The position numbers were made by a program, and so were the translations under genes. A DNA stretch of 64,000 bases from Fistulifera solaris (Eukaryota; Bacillariophyta; Bacillariophyceae; Naviculales; Stauroneidaceae). Location: NCBI GenBank assembly GCA_030295235.1, contig AP026148.1, forward strand, positions 496,001 to 560,000, read 5' to 3'. Below, piece after piece: positions 32,160 to 43,407 of the stretch. Positions within the stretch are counted from its first letter, which is position 1. Each line of letters opens with the position of its first letter. The notes beneath the pieces are model-generated. The model had not been told where the DNA came from. It did not search any database and saw nothing but the letters and a program-made list of their open reading frames with translations.

Positions 32160-33860
32160 GCCAACCGAACAGCCGAGTGTACCGCCAAGTCTAAGCCCAG
32201 TTCCCAGCCATTTGCCGACAACGACTCAGGTTCCAAGTATGATTCCAAGTTCAGTTCCGACTGCTGAGGGGGAAAGAGCACCCAGCAAGATTTCAAGCAC
32301 CTTTCCAACCTCCACTTTTGTTCCAACATCCGTGTCTTCTCAACTACCAAGCATGTCACCCACAACTAGCCCAAGCTCCATGGAATCAGATGCACCGAGT
32401 GCGCAGCCAAGCAAGTCCCCAACCGCATTGCCATCTAGCCAACCGAGTACCAATCCGAGCTATGAGCCTTATGCAGCGCCTAGCATTTTGCCGTCTCAGA
32501 GCGCCATCGCTTTCTCCAACTTCCCTCCCAAGCCTCGCACCCGTGACTTCACCTTCTGGGGTGCCTAGCAGTTTCCGTTCTGTAATCCCCACATTGCCAA
32601 GTTTCACGCCCACATCTGAGCCAACTAGCACTCCAAGCTCTTCACCTGTCAGCGAACCGAGCAGCAACCCGGGCATCAGTCCCTCATGGTCACCATCAAG
32701 TACTCTGAGTTTAAGCCCTTCGGAAGAACCAAGCTCATTTCCATCAATAGATCCAAGCAGTGTTCCGTCTTCTCGACCTAGCAATGAGCCTAGCAGCCTA
32801 CCGAGCATTGCACCTATTCTTATTCCAAGTACTGTACCGTCAGTATTACCCACGATCGAACCTAGCATGTTTCCAAGTACCATACCAACGCAGAGGGTGA
32901 GAAAGCACCAAGCGAGGTACCAAGTTTGACACCCACGGAGTCTACTGAACCCAGCAGCACTCCTACCCAGACCACGAGTGCTAGTCCAAGCTTTGAACCA
33001 ACTGCAGAGTTGTCAAGCACCAAGCACTAGTCCGAGTGCGTCTCCTTCTTCTTGCCAAGTAGTTCGCCAATTGTTACATTGTCTGAACCTCCGAGTGAGA
33101 CACCTGCTGAAAGACCAAGCACTCAACCGAGTACAGAGCCTTCTTTGACACCCACGATGGTACTTAGTCTTTTTCCTAGCACAGCCCCTAGCTCGACACC
33201 CACTAGTGAACAAAGCACCGACCCGACCATGGAGTTGTTGGCGAATCCTTCTACAAAGCCAAGTGTTGCTTCTTCTCTTACGCCAAGCACTTCATCGAGC
33301 GGAGAACCAAGTTCCTTTCCCAGCAGCAAACCAACTAGTCAATTGAGCTTGTCTCCAAGTGCCGAACTGACACAGGAAGGCGAGAAAGCGCCAAGCGAGC
33401 TACCGAGCGATGTACCGACAGAATTGTTGGCACCCAGTAGTGCTCCTACTCAGCCACAAAGCGAGGAACCGAGCGTAACTCCAACCGGATTGGCAAGCTG
33501 TACCGAGTCAACGGCCAACCTTTACTCCAACCAACCCAGAAGGTGAGTTATAATATGAGTGCAGACCAAGACGTTCCTTTTATCTGACCCACATATCACA
33601 CCGCATCCAGACCAATCATTGGCACCTTCAGAGAGACCGACTTCTCTTCCCAGTGGCCTCTTGGCTCTTCCTAGTTCCGGTCCTTCATCTTTGCCATCGA
33701 TCACACCATCTATCATTCTCAGTTTGGATCCCATAATGGTTGTTTCTACCAAGCCTTCTATTCCTCCGACTTCCTTTAATTCACTTTCACCGACAACCAT
33801 CCCTACAACGTCTCCACTGTCGTCCATCCCTTCAATCAAGCCAACTAATGAAGTATTGAG
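32160..33860 (+). repeat. Pro/Ser-rich linker 2
   Basis: About 560 residues of units such as EPSSNPGISPS, PSSVPSSRPSNEPS and PSTAPSSTPTSE, with EGEKAPSE recurring at 32270, 32893 and 33380. The recurrence of E-G-E-(K/R)-A-P-S-(E/K) about every 500-600 bp suggests a longer tandem unit. Confidence 0.7.
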
Positions 33861-33861
33861 T

Positions 33862-34325
33862 TTAAATGACCGGATATGCGTCCAAATAGCTCGTTTAGAA
33901 GACACTTCAGTTGCACTGGATGGAAGCGGCCTATACAGTGAGAACCCGATTAGTGTATCCAAGCAAACAGGTTCAACAGTATCTTTTGTCGTTAAACAGA
34001 CCTGGAAAGATGTTGGCTCTATTCGGGCTATTAGCGTTGCATATGAGGACATGGATGAGCGTATGCAATGTCCTCAGAATGTAAATGTCACTGAGCAATC
34101 CCCGGTGTACACTGCTCATTGTATCGGCGGTGTTGCGAAAGTAGCAGTTTTGTCAGCGATGATTCCTTCAGCGGACTTACCGACGTATCTGACAGAATCC
34201 CTGCTTCATGCACTGATTCTAAGCCAGGCTTTGCTATGTTCATGTTCAGTGTTCCTTGCGATCCTAACGACAAAGATTTTTGTGTGGGTGACACACTGTG
34301 CCCTGAAACTTCACCGTTGGAGCTA
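33862..34325 (+). repeat. Globular module 2 of the Pro/Ser giant
   Basis: Begins NDRICVQIARLEDTSVAL, has VSFVVKQTWKDVGSIRAI and AHCIGGVAKVAV, changes frame near 34140, and continues DDSFSGLTDVSDRIPASC and FSVPCDPNDKDFCVGD. Best preserved of the four. Confidence 0.65.
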
Positions 34326-34449
34326 CCATCCTCAGTACCTAACAAGGCTCCAAGTGGAATCAAAAGTACAAAGAGAAGTGAATCTCTGAGCAAAGTTCTA
34401 AGTAGTGTTCCGTCTGTGAAACCATCAATTTCTCCAAGTTTGGATACGG

Positions 34450-34905
34450 TTCGGACCATCAAAAATCCCATCTGCTTGCAAAAGGCTCAACTGCAAGGAA
34501 CATCAGTCAAGCAAGACGGACCGTACATGTACTCCTCAATGCCTGTTCGAATTGGATCCCAAACAAGTACAACTGTCACCTTTACGATTGAGAATACATG
34601 GACTGCCGATGACAATGGAAGTCTGGAAAACATTAATGCTGTATTCGAAGGGACTGGCAAAGCCATGGTGTGCTCTCAGAATGCAGCTGTTGTTGACTCC
34701 ACACAAGAGCTTACTGCTGTGTGTGTCAACGGGCGTAGCCGACGTCATTTTGTTTATCACCGATTTGTCTTTTCATGGTGCAGAGAAGATCACCGACAAC
34801 ATCCCGTCCTTCTGTGAGAACTCAAATGATGAAGACACGGTCATGTTTGTGTTTGAATTCCCTGTGACCCAGCTGACGAGTCCTTTTGTGACAAAAAGTC
34901 CCTAT
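34450..34905 (+). repeat. Globular module 3 of the Pro/Ser giant
   Basis: Begins NPICLQKAQLQGTSV, with VTFTIENTWTADDNGSL and LTAVCVNG, then after a frame change GVADVILFITDLSFHGAE and IPSFCENS. Same order of motifs as module 2. Confidence 0.65.
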
Positions 34906-34912
34906 GCCCGAA

Positions 34913-35400
34913 ACTGAAGCACTAGAGACAGTCAGTGGGTCTTTGGTCTTGTGCCAACAAGAGGCTCGCTTGGATAGTGATTCCACTGACAAGGGCAAGC
35001 GTGGCATGTATGAGTCAAATCCTATCATTATTGCTGATCAGCAGCCAACAAGCATCTCTTTTAAGGTGAAGCAGTCGTGGAGCACTCCTGATGGAACTTT
35101 GGATGGTATGAGGCGTATACTATGAAGGTTCCAATGATGAAAAGATGATCTGCGATGAAATCACAAACATCAGGCAAGAAAGTCCATTCTATACTGCCAA
35201 ATGCATGGATGGCGTCACGGAGATCGCTATCTTTGTTCATGACGGTTCCTTTCAAGGGCTCATGGATGTGTCAACCACGATTCCACCAACGTGCTCAAAT
35301 GCTCGTGAATCTCCTGTTGGAAAACTAGCCGTTTTCTTCTTTACTATTCCATGCAATCCTTCCGATGAGAGCTATTGTATCAGCAGTGACAACGGGGTCA
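34913..35400 (+). repeat. Globular module 4 of the Pro/Ser giant
   Basis: Begins GSLVLCQQEARLDSDS, with ISFKVKQSWSTPDGTLDG, a frame change near 35115, then YTAKCMDGVTEIAIFVHD, STTIPPTC and FTIPCNPSDESYC. Confidence 0.65.
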
Positions 35401-35489
35401 ACAGTAGCAAACCTCTCAGCCGGCAAATGCGTGACGACCAAGAAGACCACATTGTCATTACATCCAATGAAATCCGCGGGGTAATTCAC

Positions 35490-36186
35490 AAGGAAACGTT
35501 TGAAACACCCGGCGATGCCTTGTCATGGGAAGGAGGCATTTGACAACCCTGTTGTTCACAAAACGTTTCAAATGCCCGTCAAAGCCAACTCTGTTACCAT
35601 CCAATTCAAGCTCTATGTGATCAACACAGCATCCAAACGAAGACACGCTGCAGTTCCATATTCAGAATTCTTGGGTGGACCTCCCTTTGACCTCAAAACG
35701 AAACAAATTACCATCAAGATGAAACCATCACCCTTCGTGATCGCGTCACGACAGATTGAGCTTCACGAGCACTTTTCAGGATGATTCTCACGTATGACAT
35801 TGAAATCATCATTCCCAGACGATGGTGGGTGAACCACAACAAAATCTTGTCCTTTGGATTTCAGGTGCTTACAACAAATGCCATTCACCAAGACGGCTAC
35901 GGAATTGACGATTTTACCATTGAAGTGGATTGCGGAACCCAGCGCCCGGCCGAAAAGTCTTTTGCAGGATCCTCAGAATGAACCAAGCAAAGAAGATGGC
36001 GTTTACTATTGTCAGTCAGCAGATTACCCGTGCGGCAAAGACATGGTGAATGTTTGTCACTATTCATCACGACAAGGATATCAAACATTTTGCATCCCTG
36101 AACAGGATTCGGAAGTCCTTCGTTTTTACAAAAATGATTACTGCGGACCGTGCGTGAACTACTTTCACGGAGACCCTCTTAATTAA
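35490..36186 (+). other. C-terminal Cys-rich region of the Pro/Ser giant
   Basis: Begins with HKETFETPGDALSWEGG and FDNPVVHKTFQMPVKA, a beta-sandwich-like part. It ends with a Cys-rich segment: YYCQSADYPCG, VCHYSSRQGYQTFCIPE, VLRFYKNDYCGPCVNYF. Six Cys in 60 residues suggest disulfides in a secreted domain. Two frame changes (about 35790 and 35960). Confidence 0.55.
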
Positions 36187-36579
36187 TTGATTTTGTTTTT
36201 AAATTAAACGTAAAACAAAGCACTTTCTCATCAATCATAACAGCAATAATGGGCCTTGTTTGACTTCAATGCTGTCATTTTCACAACAATGATGTCTTGG
36301 GTTACATGCACAAATAATGACGGTATGGTGCCGATAAGATTCTTAGAGTATACAAGTACCAAAGTAAATACTACTCTAGAGACGACGACTCCCCATACAA
36401 TACAAAAACTTTGGCTAAACCGTCCGTCAGTCGTCCACAATGATGCTTTGTCTCGAAAAAAAACTGACGTCTTTCGAGATTCAACTTGTCATAACAACGC
36501 GGAAGTTGTGGTGGGAGATTCATTCTTTCGTCCCTTTGATGAAAAGATAGTCGTTTTGGTCTTTCGTATTATCATCATC
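36187..36579. other. Intergenic region upstream of MBOAT gene
   Basis: 393 bp. The plus frame is open into the MBOAT start for 108 codons, but that stretch has no membrane-protein features, and the ATG at 36580 fits the family. Taken as promoter and 5' UTR. Confidence 0.45.
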
Positions 36580-38144
36580 ATGGAGCTTCCGGCTGCTTTA
36601 ACCTCGGTCCTTGATCAAGGACTCGAGTCGATCTATGGTCTCCGAGAAGTGTTCGAGCCGACCGTCGTCCTCGGTAAGACATCCCATTTGCTTTCTCATG
36701 CTCATTTCTGCTTTTTTTTTCTTTCTCACTCTTTCTACAATAGTCCCTTCCTTTGTCACAACATACGTTCAAAACCTCGCTGACAGTATCGGATTCGATG
36801 TCGAAACACTCAATTACACCCTCGGACTCTTCCTTTGCTACCCGCTGGGAATGATCATGAACACGCTCCCGTACGGCACGATGCGTCATTTATTTTCCTT
36901 CTTTTCGGGGCCTTTTTGTTGCAGTTCACTATCGGTGTCCAGTGGATTCATCAGCTCATCAATTGCGTCATTGCGTACGCCATGTTCGTCACGCTGCCCC
37001 GCCGTCTGTCGTGCAAACTCGTCCCGACCTTTGTCTTGTTGTACTTGGTCTTTGGGCATTTGCACCGCCAGTATATTAACTACTTGGGCTGGGATTTAGA
37101 CTTTACGGGGGCACAAATGATTTTGACGCAAAAACTTTACATGATGGCCTTTAATCTGTACGATGGTGAGCTCTTGGCCCAAAACAAACCGTCCCGTGCG
37201 GCACAAAAGTGTGCGCCGTTTGCACTGAAAGAAATGCCTTCGTTTTTGGAATTTCTTGGTTACAACTTTTGCTTTGCCAATATTTTGGCCGGACCAGCCT
37301 ACGAGTTTATCAGCTACAAACACGCGTGCGACGGAACACTTCTTTATTCGCCCGATGGCCAGCCGAAAGGAAAGATTCCCAGCAATGTATGGCCTTCGCT
37401 GAAACCATTTCTGATTAGTTTGTATTGCATGGGTGCGTTTGTCGTGATCGGTTCTAAGTTTCCCTTACAGGATCCGACGGACCCGCAGAAGAATTTGCCG
37501 GTCGTTGTGTCCGCCGATTTCTTGCAACAGCCGTGGTTCAAGCGCATGATATACCTTGTGGTGGGACTCTTCTTTCATCGTCACAAGTACTACTTTGCCT
37601 GGAAGAATGCGGAAGGCGCAAACAATATCTGGTATGTTGGATTTGAAGGATTTGATGACAAGGGTGAGCCCAAGGGATGGGACATTTCCAACAATGTCGA
37701 CATTTTCGAATTTGAAACGGCCCCGAGTCTCAGTGTTCTGTCCCGGTCGTGGAACAAAAAGACATCTCTTTGGCTCAATCGTTACGTTTACATTCGAACC
37801 AACGGAAGTCTCTTGGCGGTGTACAGTCTTTCCGCGTTCTGGCATGGATTCTATCCCGGTTACTACCTCTTCTTCTTGTCCATCCCGTTGTTGACCGTGT
37901 GCGAGCGATTGGGACGCAAAAGATTTCACCCCTCTTTTCCACGAGCCGCTTCAGCCTGTACGGTATTATCTGCACACTGGTCACGGCAGCCTCGGCCAGT
38001 TACATGGTCTCGGCCTTTGTTCTGTTGGCCCTGGATCGATCGTGGGCCATTTGGAAGTCGTTCTACTTTGCCGGACACGTGCTCTGTGTCATCTTTTACT
38101 TGTTGGTCTCCAACCTACCCACGCCGAAAGCGAAAGAAAGCTAA
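36580..38144 (+). CDS. MBOAT family lysophospholipid acyltransferase, two exons
   Basis: Exon 1 is 36580-36673 and exon 2 36744-38144; the 70-bp intron joins VVL-VPSFVTTYVQ in phase 1. The protein has about ten membrane helices. Key MBOAT features: DFTGAQMILTQKLYMMAFN, then PSFLEFLGYNFCFANILAGPAYEF and the catalytic-His block SAFWHGFYPGYYLFF. W-H-G-x-x-P-G-Y-Y is typical of the LPCAT/LPEAT branch that reacylates lysophospholipids with acyl-CoA in the ER (family knowledge). Two single-base deletions must be allowed: near 36890 (MRH then FIFLLFGAFLLQ) and at the A4 near 37918-37921 (RLGRK then ISPLFSTSRF). Length then about 498 residues, normal for the family. The end, AKAKES-like with Lys, is cytosolic. 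Confidence 0.88.
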
Positions 38145-38463
38145 GCAATTATAACAATCAGAAGCATTTCTTGTCAGTTATTTCGATATTGATTAGGAAA
38201 CGATTTACTGTGTTGGGTCTGGTGACTCAATTTTTGTGTGGAAAAAACAGGGTACAGTCAACAAGTATACCCAACTATGACGTCGACTTCGTGACAGGTT
38301 TCACGTTTGAAAAACACGCACAACACCACCCATTTTTTCCACCGTTTGTATTTTCTACTGTGTTCAGAAGAAAGACATCAACAAGCATAATAGTCCCAAA
38401 TATCGGCAAAAGCAGCCCCAAGAACATCCATTTTCTACCTTCTCTTTGCTGAATTCAACATAG
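38145..38463. other. Intergenic region between MBOAT and methyltransferase genes
   Basis: 319 bp between co-directional genes; nothing recognised. Confidence 0.4.
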
Positions 38464-40957
38464 ATGATCATCATGGCGTGGAAACACACATATTTAATGA
38501 GCGTGATCGCTCAACTAATATTCCTACCGCCAACGGCATCCTTCACAACAGCACCGAGCGTTTCGGTTAAAACACCGACCTGGGCTCTCCCAAGCTCTCC
38601 TATCGACAACAACAGCCGTAAGAAGAAAACCAAATCAATTACTATCAAAGAATTGAGTCAAAAATAAAGAACAATCCGACGGTAGAAACTACGAAAAAGG
38701 CAAAATACCGTCGCTCGCGGAAACGAGTTGAGAATCCGAAACAGACGTACTTGTACAAAAGTCAACGGGAGCGATTGGAACGAACGGGGGAGTTGCCCGA
38801 AGAACTGAAAGAGTCATCACTACCGGATGTATTGGCGCAAGCAAAGGAGTTTGGAATGGTTCCTTCCGCTCAACATTGTGATCCGGACGGTACGGAACCA
38901 CAAATTGTGGGGAGAATCAAGGTCAGTGATGAAGAAAATAGTGGTTCTTATGCTTATTTGATTGAAAAGCCAGCAGGTTGGGCTATTTTGGGAGGCGGTG
39001 GTGGATCGTCCAGTAAAAAGGTAGAGATCCATCGCAAAAGGATACGAAAAGCCAAAAGCATCGGGTCATAATTCAAGAGAAAGATGGAACAAAAGATGTC
39101 TTGGAGTACGACGAAAGCGATATTCTGGCATGGATGACCCCCGAGGAGATCGAGGAGTATAATGCTTCTCAGGAAGCCGAAGAAGAAACGAAACAGACAT
39201 CGATCACCATTGTGGATCAAGACGACGACTCTGTCGACACAGTTTTAGACGACGACAGCGACGTCGTAGAAGTAATGGTAGATGATCGCGACGAAGAAGA
39301 GGATTTTGTTGAGATTTTCGAGTCCGGCCCCTCCTCATTTGAAACAGATGGGGCGCCTGACTTGAACGAAGAAGATATCGACCCGAAAACTCTGGAAAAT
39401 CTTCGCCGTATCACCGCTCGCCGTCAAATGCAATCCCGAACTGCGTCGTTTGCTCCTTATTCTCGTCCATCCGTTGTTTCATGGCTCAAAGATATTAAGG
39501 CCAAGGAGGGGATGCCCGTTCGTGGCGGGAACTTTTGGACGGCTTTGGCTGGGGCCGCGGATGTCGACGACTCTGGTTTGGTTTTATTATGCCCAAAAGC
39601 AAATGCTGCGAACGTATTTGTTGAGCTGACAGAGTATGTCGCTGTACTTGGAACAGGCGGCTATGTTGCTCCAAAGTCTAAGCTGAAAGCGTCCAAAGGA
39701 CTGGAAGAATCGATCGTCATTGAGGAGCTGTCGAGGATGCGGAAAGGACGTCTCGAAGATACGGTCCATATAGTGAAAGTGACTATTCCGGATCATGGTT
39801 CTACATGTGGCCACATCATCGATACTCTTCAGTCAAAGTACAAGGATGGTATAAGAGGCGATCCGTCCGCAAATCCCCTCGACCGTCGAGCACAGCGGCG
39901 TCTTGTGCATTGTGGCGCAATGACTGTTTCCAGTTTGATATGTGATGAGACTATCACGTACACCGTGCCTGCATTCCCTGACGATATCGCAATCTTAGTA
40001 GAACGAAGTACTGATCTGTTCAAAGCAGGCCGTTTCCGGGGGAGATCCGGTTTGATGGATAATCCGTTGACAACGTGCTATCGGGAAGTAAATGGGATTG
40101 CCGACGGTATTCCTGGCTGGACTGTCGATCGGTACGACAAGTGGCTATTTGTACAACATGACCCGCAACATCAAAGGGGCCCTCTCCCGTCCATCCATGA
40201 CGGAAAAACCGCTGGGGTCTATTACTTGGAGGCTCGACAAGATCGAAGTGTGATGGGGTCTCAGGAGGGCATTAAGCCAAGGCTGCTCGAGGGACAGCCG
40301 CTAAAGGGTAATTTGACTGTTCTTGAGAATGGCATCAAGTATGTCGTAAGCCTTGATAAAGATTTTTCTACTGGCATTTTCCTTGACCAGCGTCCGCAGC
40401 GAGCCTGGCTGTCCCAGAACTGTGACGAAAACACACACGTTCTAAACTGCTTCGCCCACACAGGTGCATTTTCTGTTGCCGCTGCTTCTGCTGGCGCTTC
40501 CACTGTGAGCCTTGATCTTTCTCAAAAATGGCTAGGTCGACTCCCTGAACATTTCAAGGCCAACAACATACCATTTGATGAACGGCATGATTGCATTTAC
40601 GGAGACTGCTTTGATTGGCTTGAGCGCTTGGCCAAGCGAGGAGAAAAGTATGATATAGTTATCCTCGATCCTCCAAGCTCAAGTGTCGGGGGTCGCAAAA
40701 AGAAACGATGGAGTATAAAAAGCGATCTGGACGAGCTTGTGTCACTCGCAGCAAAGCTAGTAAAAGATGGAGGATTACTTTGGACCACAACTAATAGTGC
40801 GACTTTGACTTCCGTAAAAATGGCAAAGATGTGCCTAAAAGGTTTAGAAGAAGCCGGAATTGAATCAGCACGGCTCGAGCGGATACAGCCGATGCCTTAC
40901 GATTTCCCATCAACAGGCAGTCAACCTGTAAAAAACTTGATTTGGCGGATACGGTAA
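38464..40957 (+). CDS. RlmI-like rRNA cytosine-C5 methyltransferase, plastid-targeted, with long N-terminal extension
   Basis: The start MIIMAWKHTYLMSVIAQLIFLPPTASF gives a signal peptide and the plastid motif TASFTTAP. Two A-run deletions (about 38659 and 39057) break the frame; joining them gives LSQK-IKNNPTVETTKKAK and RKAK-HRVIIQEKDGTKD, about 830 residues in all. Parts in order: basic region; a domain with GRIKVSDEENSG and YLIEKPAGWAILGGGGG; a very acidic stretch (39200-39330); then the RlmI-type core with NGIADGIPGWTVDRYDKW, FSTGIFLDQRPQRAWL, the SAM site VLNCFAHTGAFSVAAASAGA and the catalytic-region motif VILDPPSSS. Relatives methylate C5 of a cytosine in 23S rRNA (family knowledge). 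The target here is likely plastid rRNA (inference). The KPAG part resembles a pseudouridine-synthase fragment but lacks its catalytic Asp motif. Confidence 0.8.
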
Positions 40958-41239
40958 AGCCTACTTGTACCAACCCACCAACAAAGATTACATTCTGCGT
41001 CGGTTTATCTTCTAAATACTTCTGTCGACGTTCAGCTTTTGTAATGATAAGTACCTGTGAAAAGGCTTCTTTTTATGACACTCTAAGTCACAAGAAAGAG
41101 AAAGAAAACGACGACGAGGGTCCCGCTTCTTTCGCTTGTTCAATAACACTTTTCTTCGGCGCCTCGGCATCCTTCCAAGCTCTACATGTCCAAGTTGGTA
41201 CTTTCAGAGCCTTGTTGAGAAATTCGGGGACCTGTTGTT
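40958..41239. other. Convergent intergenic region
   Basis: 282 bp between the stops of the methyltransferase and JmjC genes. No gene recognised. Confidence 0.4.
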
Positions 41240-42994
41240 TCAAAGCCTTTTAAATTCCTCCGATAAATGCTCCGGCTTTATACTTTCTTCTCTATCACGG
41301 CATCCACTAATTTGGTCAAGTTTCGTTTCCAAAAATTTGAGTGTATTCGAAAGGTTGCTATCACTGACATAATTGTGCGTGATAGCTATGTTCATTTTAT
41401 CGAGATTCACCACCAGGTGCCACCACCCGTGTGGTACAAAGATAACATCGCCCGGCATCGCGGTACATTCCAGTGGTCGTTCGTGCCGAGGCGCCGATTG
41501 TTTGCGCTGTATGTGCTCGTCCCAAAACTGGAAAATCCATTCCCCCACCGATAAAGGCAATGTCACTTCATCTCCGTCCGCACTGGGATGGACTCCCGGT
41601 GGCGTTACCCCAGGCGGATAAAAAATCCATCGTTTTCTACCGCAAATAGCCGCATTCCACGCATGAGTACAATTGGGATCAATATGGAACACCGAGCCAC
41701 TCCTCTTGGGACCAGCGATCAGCCATGTATGGTCCGGTCGTCGCCCTTCTCCCAATACTTGAAACAGATCGTGTCCGTTCGATTTCATGAGTTCTGGATC
41801 CCAGTACGGACACGATCTTTGTAAATCGTCCATATAATCATTCCACAAGTGTGATCCAGGCTCCAAAGCGGTTCGGTCGAACAGATACAACGGCGCTTCT
41901 TCCAGTATTGTCGACTCACAATAATCCAAATAAGCGTCAAGAGAAAAGTTACCGGGAAGGGGAGCTACACCACTGGTGGTTCGAAAGGTACGACCAGCTG
42001 CATGCTGCAGTAGATACTCGGGTTGATTCCACCGTTCAAACGCCTTCCAACCTTTCGCGGCCTCTTCGATGAGAAGGGGAATGTTGGGGTTTTCATAGCG
42101 AGACTTGAATCGTGATACGGTGAGATCTTTCACGGAAACTCGTTCCAAAGTATCCGTCGGGGATCGATCCAGCCAGACTAGAGGTGCACGTGAGAGATTG
42201 ATATTTGCGAGACCGCCAATCACCTAGTCGCCTGACATACCTTTGGGAATACAAAAGATCGACACGAATGCAATCGATACATAGTATCCGAGTAAATTCC
42301 CGGAATGCTCATGGGTTGGTGCGGAGGAATCTCCGAATAAAAGAGTTTGACGTAGGTATCTTTCCACGTGGGACCGACGCTTCGAATGGGTCTCTTTTCC
42401 GTATGACATCGTCGCAACACCAGATCTCTCCACAGTTCGGGTGAATGACCGGCTTTCCGAGAAAGGTCAGTTGGGTCAATATAATTGCTGTAGTCTAGAC
42501 CTGATTGCAGATAACTTACCTACGTAAAAATATCGACACACGCGAACCAACTGTTACGAGTCGTCGAATAATGAGATGAAAGCATCCTTTTGAGAAAATA
42601 CTTGTCATACTACCACAACTTCTTTTACTTACAAACGCCAGATCACGTCCATTGCAATAACCTAGAATATGAAGCCAAGCATCATCATCGGGAAGAAGAT
42701 CGGAAGGACGGATGGCTTGGCGGGCTTGTTCCGAGAAAAATACATTTCCACCGGGCAGGGCACCGTACGCTAATAGTGGGTCAGTCAAGTGTTGTTAGTT
42801 GTTTGATTCTTCCAGACAAAGGTGTACTTACGATGATGGTCTTCGAGCTCGGCAAAGTCGGAAGCTGTGACATCCAATCGAATCCGTTTCGATGGGCTCG
42901 TCCGTCTTTCACAAGGTTCTTCCGCCACTTCACTCTTTGATTTTCCCATCTCCTTTTGATTTGTAGGAGTCCTTCTCTCGTTTCGATAATTCAA
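41240..42994 (-). CDS. F-box plus JmjC domain oxygenase (JMJD6/PSR-like), four exons
   Basis: Minus-strand exons are 42832-42949 (or from 42994), 42633-42769, 42520-42550 and 41240-42452; introns are about 62, 82 and 67 bp. Exons 2-4 together form an F-box: DLLPDDDAWLHILGYCNGRDLAF-LVRVCRYFYV-AGHSPELWRDLVLR, then GPTWKDTYVKLFY. The JmjC part follows: IPLLIEEAAKGWKAFERW, SGSVFHIDPNCTHAWN with the metal ligands His and Asp (H-x-D), GRKRWIFYPPGVTPP, MPGDVIFVPHGWWHLVVN and AITHNYVS with the distal His. Such proteins are Fe(II)/2-oxoglutarate lysyl hydroxylases or demethylases (family knowledge). One base seems missing at about 42232, between QATR and VIGGLAN; an alternative frame has a TAG there. 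The protein would be about 500 residues. It is divergent from the sulfotransferase-GT gene. Confidence 0.82.
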
Positions 42995-43407
42995 AAAGTT
43001 GGTTGCTTCTCGTTTTGGTCCTTTGTAGAAAAACTAGAATAATTTCGTCGTTTTTGTTCTCCATGTTTTGCGGCCGTATTTGCTCTGCGTACGAAAGCAG
43101 ACGACACAGTTGATAGAAGATGACGATTGACTTTAACTAAAAAACAAGAATCTGACTTACCGTTACTGATGCGTCTTTCACGCTTTTGAAGCAACTGGCA
43201 AAATTTTCATTGCTCAATCAAAATCGACTTCATTGACCTTTCGGAACTCTTGCATCGTTTCCTCATAATGTAACAATGTACAATGCAGCTTACAGAATTC
43301 AGCAGCGAATCATTCATGTTACGAGCGGAGAGCTGCTTCGCACGTTGCGAACTTGCAGATCTCACAATACTTGAGGTTGGCTGCTATTCTTGCTTCATCA
43401 AAGGAAA
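42995..43407. other. Divergent intergenic region, JmjC and sulfotransferase genes
   Basis: 413 bp with both promoters. No gene or repeat seen. Confidence 0.4.

Larger units (their letters stand above)
28566..36186 (+). pseudogene. Giant secreted Pro/Ser-rich repeat protein, frame broken many times
   Basis: It starts at the ATG at 28566 (MKVYQASISIILLTFIRLG, a signal peptide) and runs to TAA at 36184-36186. The coding signal stays on the plus strand but changes frame or meets a stop at about 15 places (for example near 29740, 30150, 31090, 31215, 31710, 31965, 32500, 32890, 34140, 34740, 34900, 35115, 35530, 35790 and 35960). Order of parts: N-terminal Gly/Pro region; globular module 1; P-S-x-x-P-S linker; a beta domain; a second linker; modules 2-4; a Cys-rich C-terminal part. 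Diatom secreted and cell-wall proteins often carry such linkers (general knowledge). The density of breaks is far above the window average. It may be a decayed gene or a region poorly assembled because of repetition. The product would exceed 2500 residues. Confidence 0.7.

Noticed and set aside
28626-33329. Long minus-strand open frames opposite the Pro/Ser giant (up to 165 codons, Gly/Leu rich)
   Set aside because: They are mirror readings of the biased Pro/Ser codons and have no start context, signal or family match.
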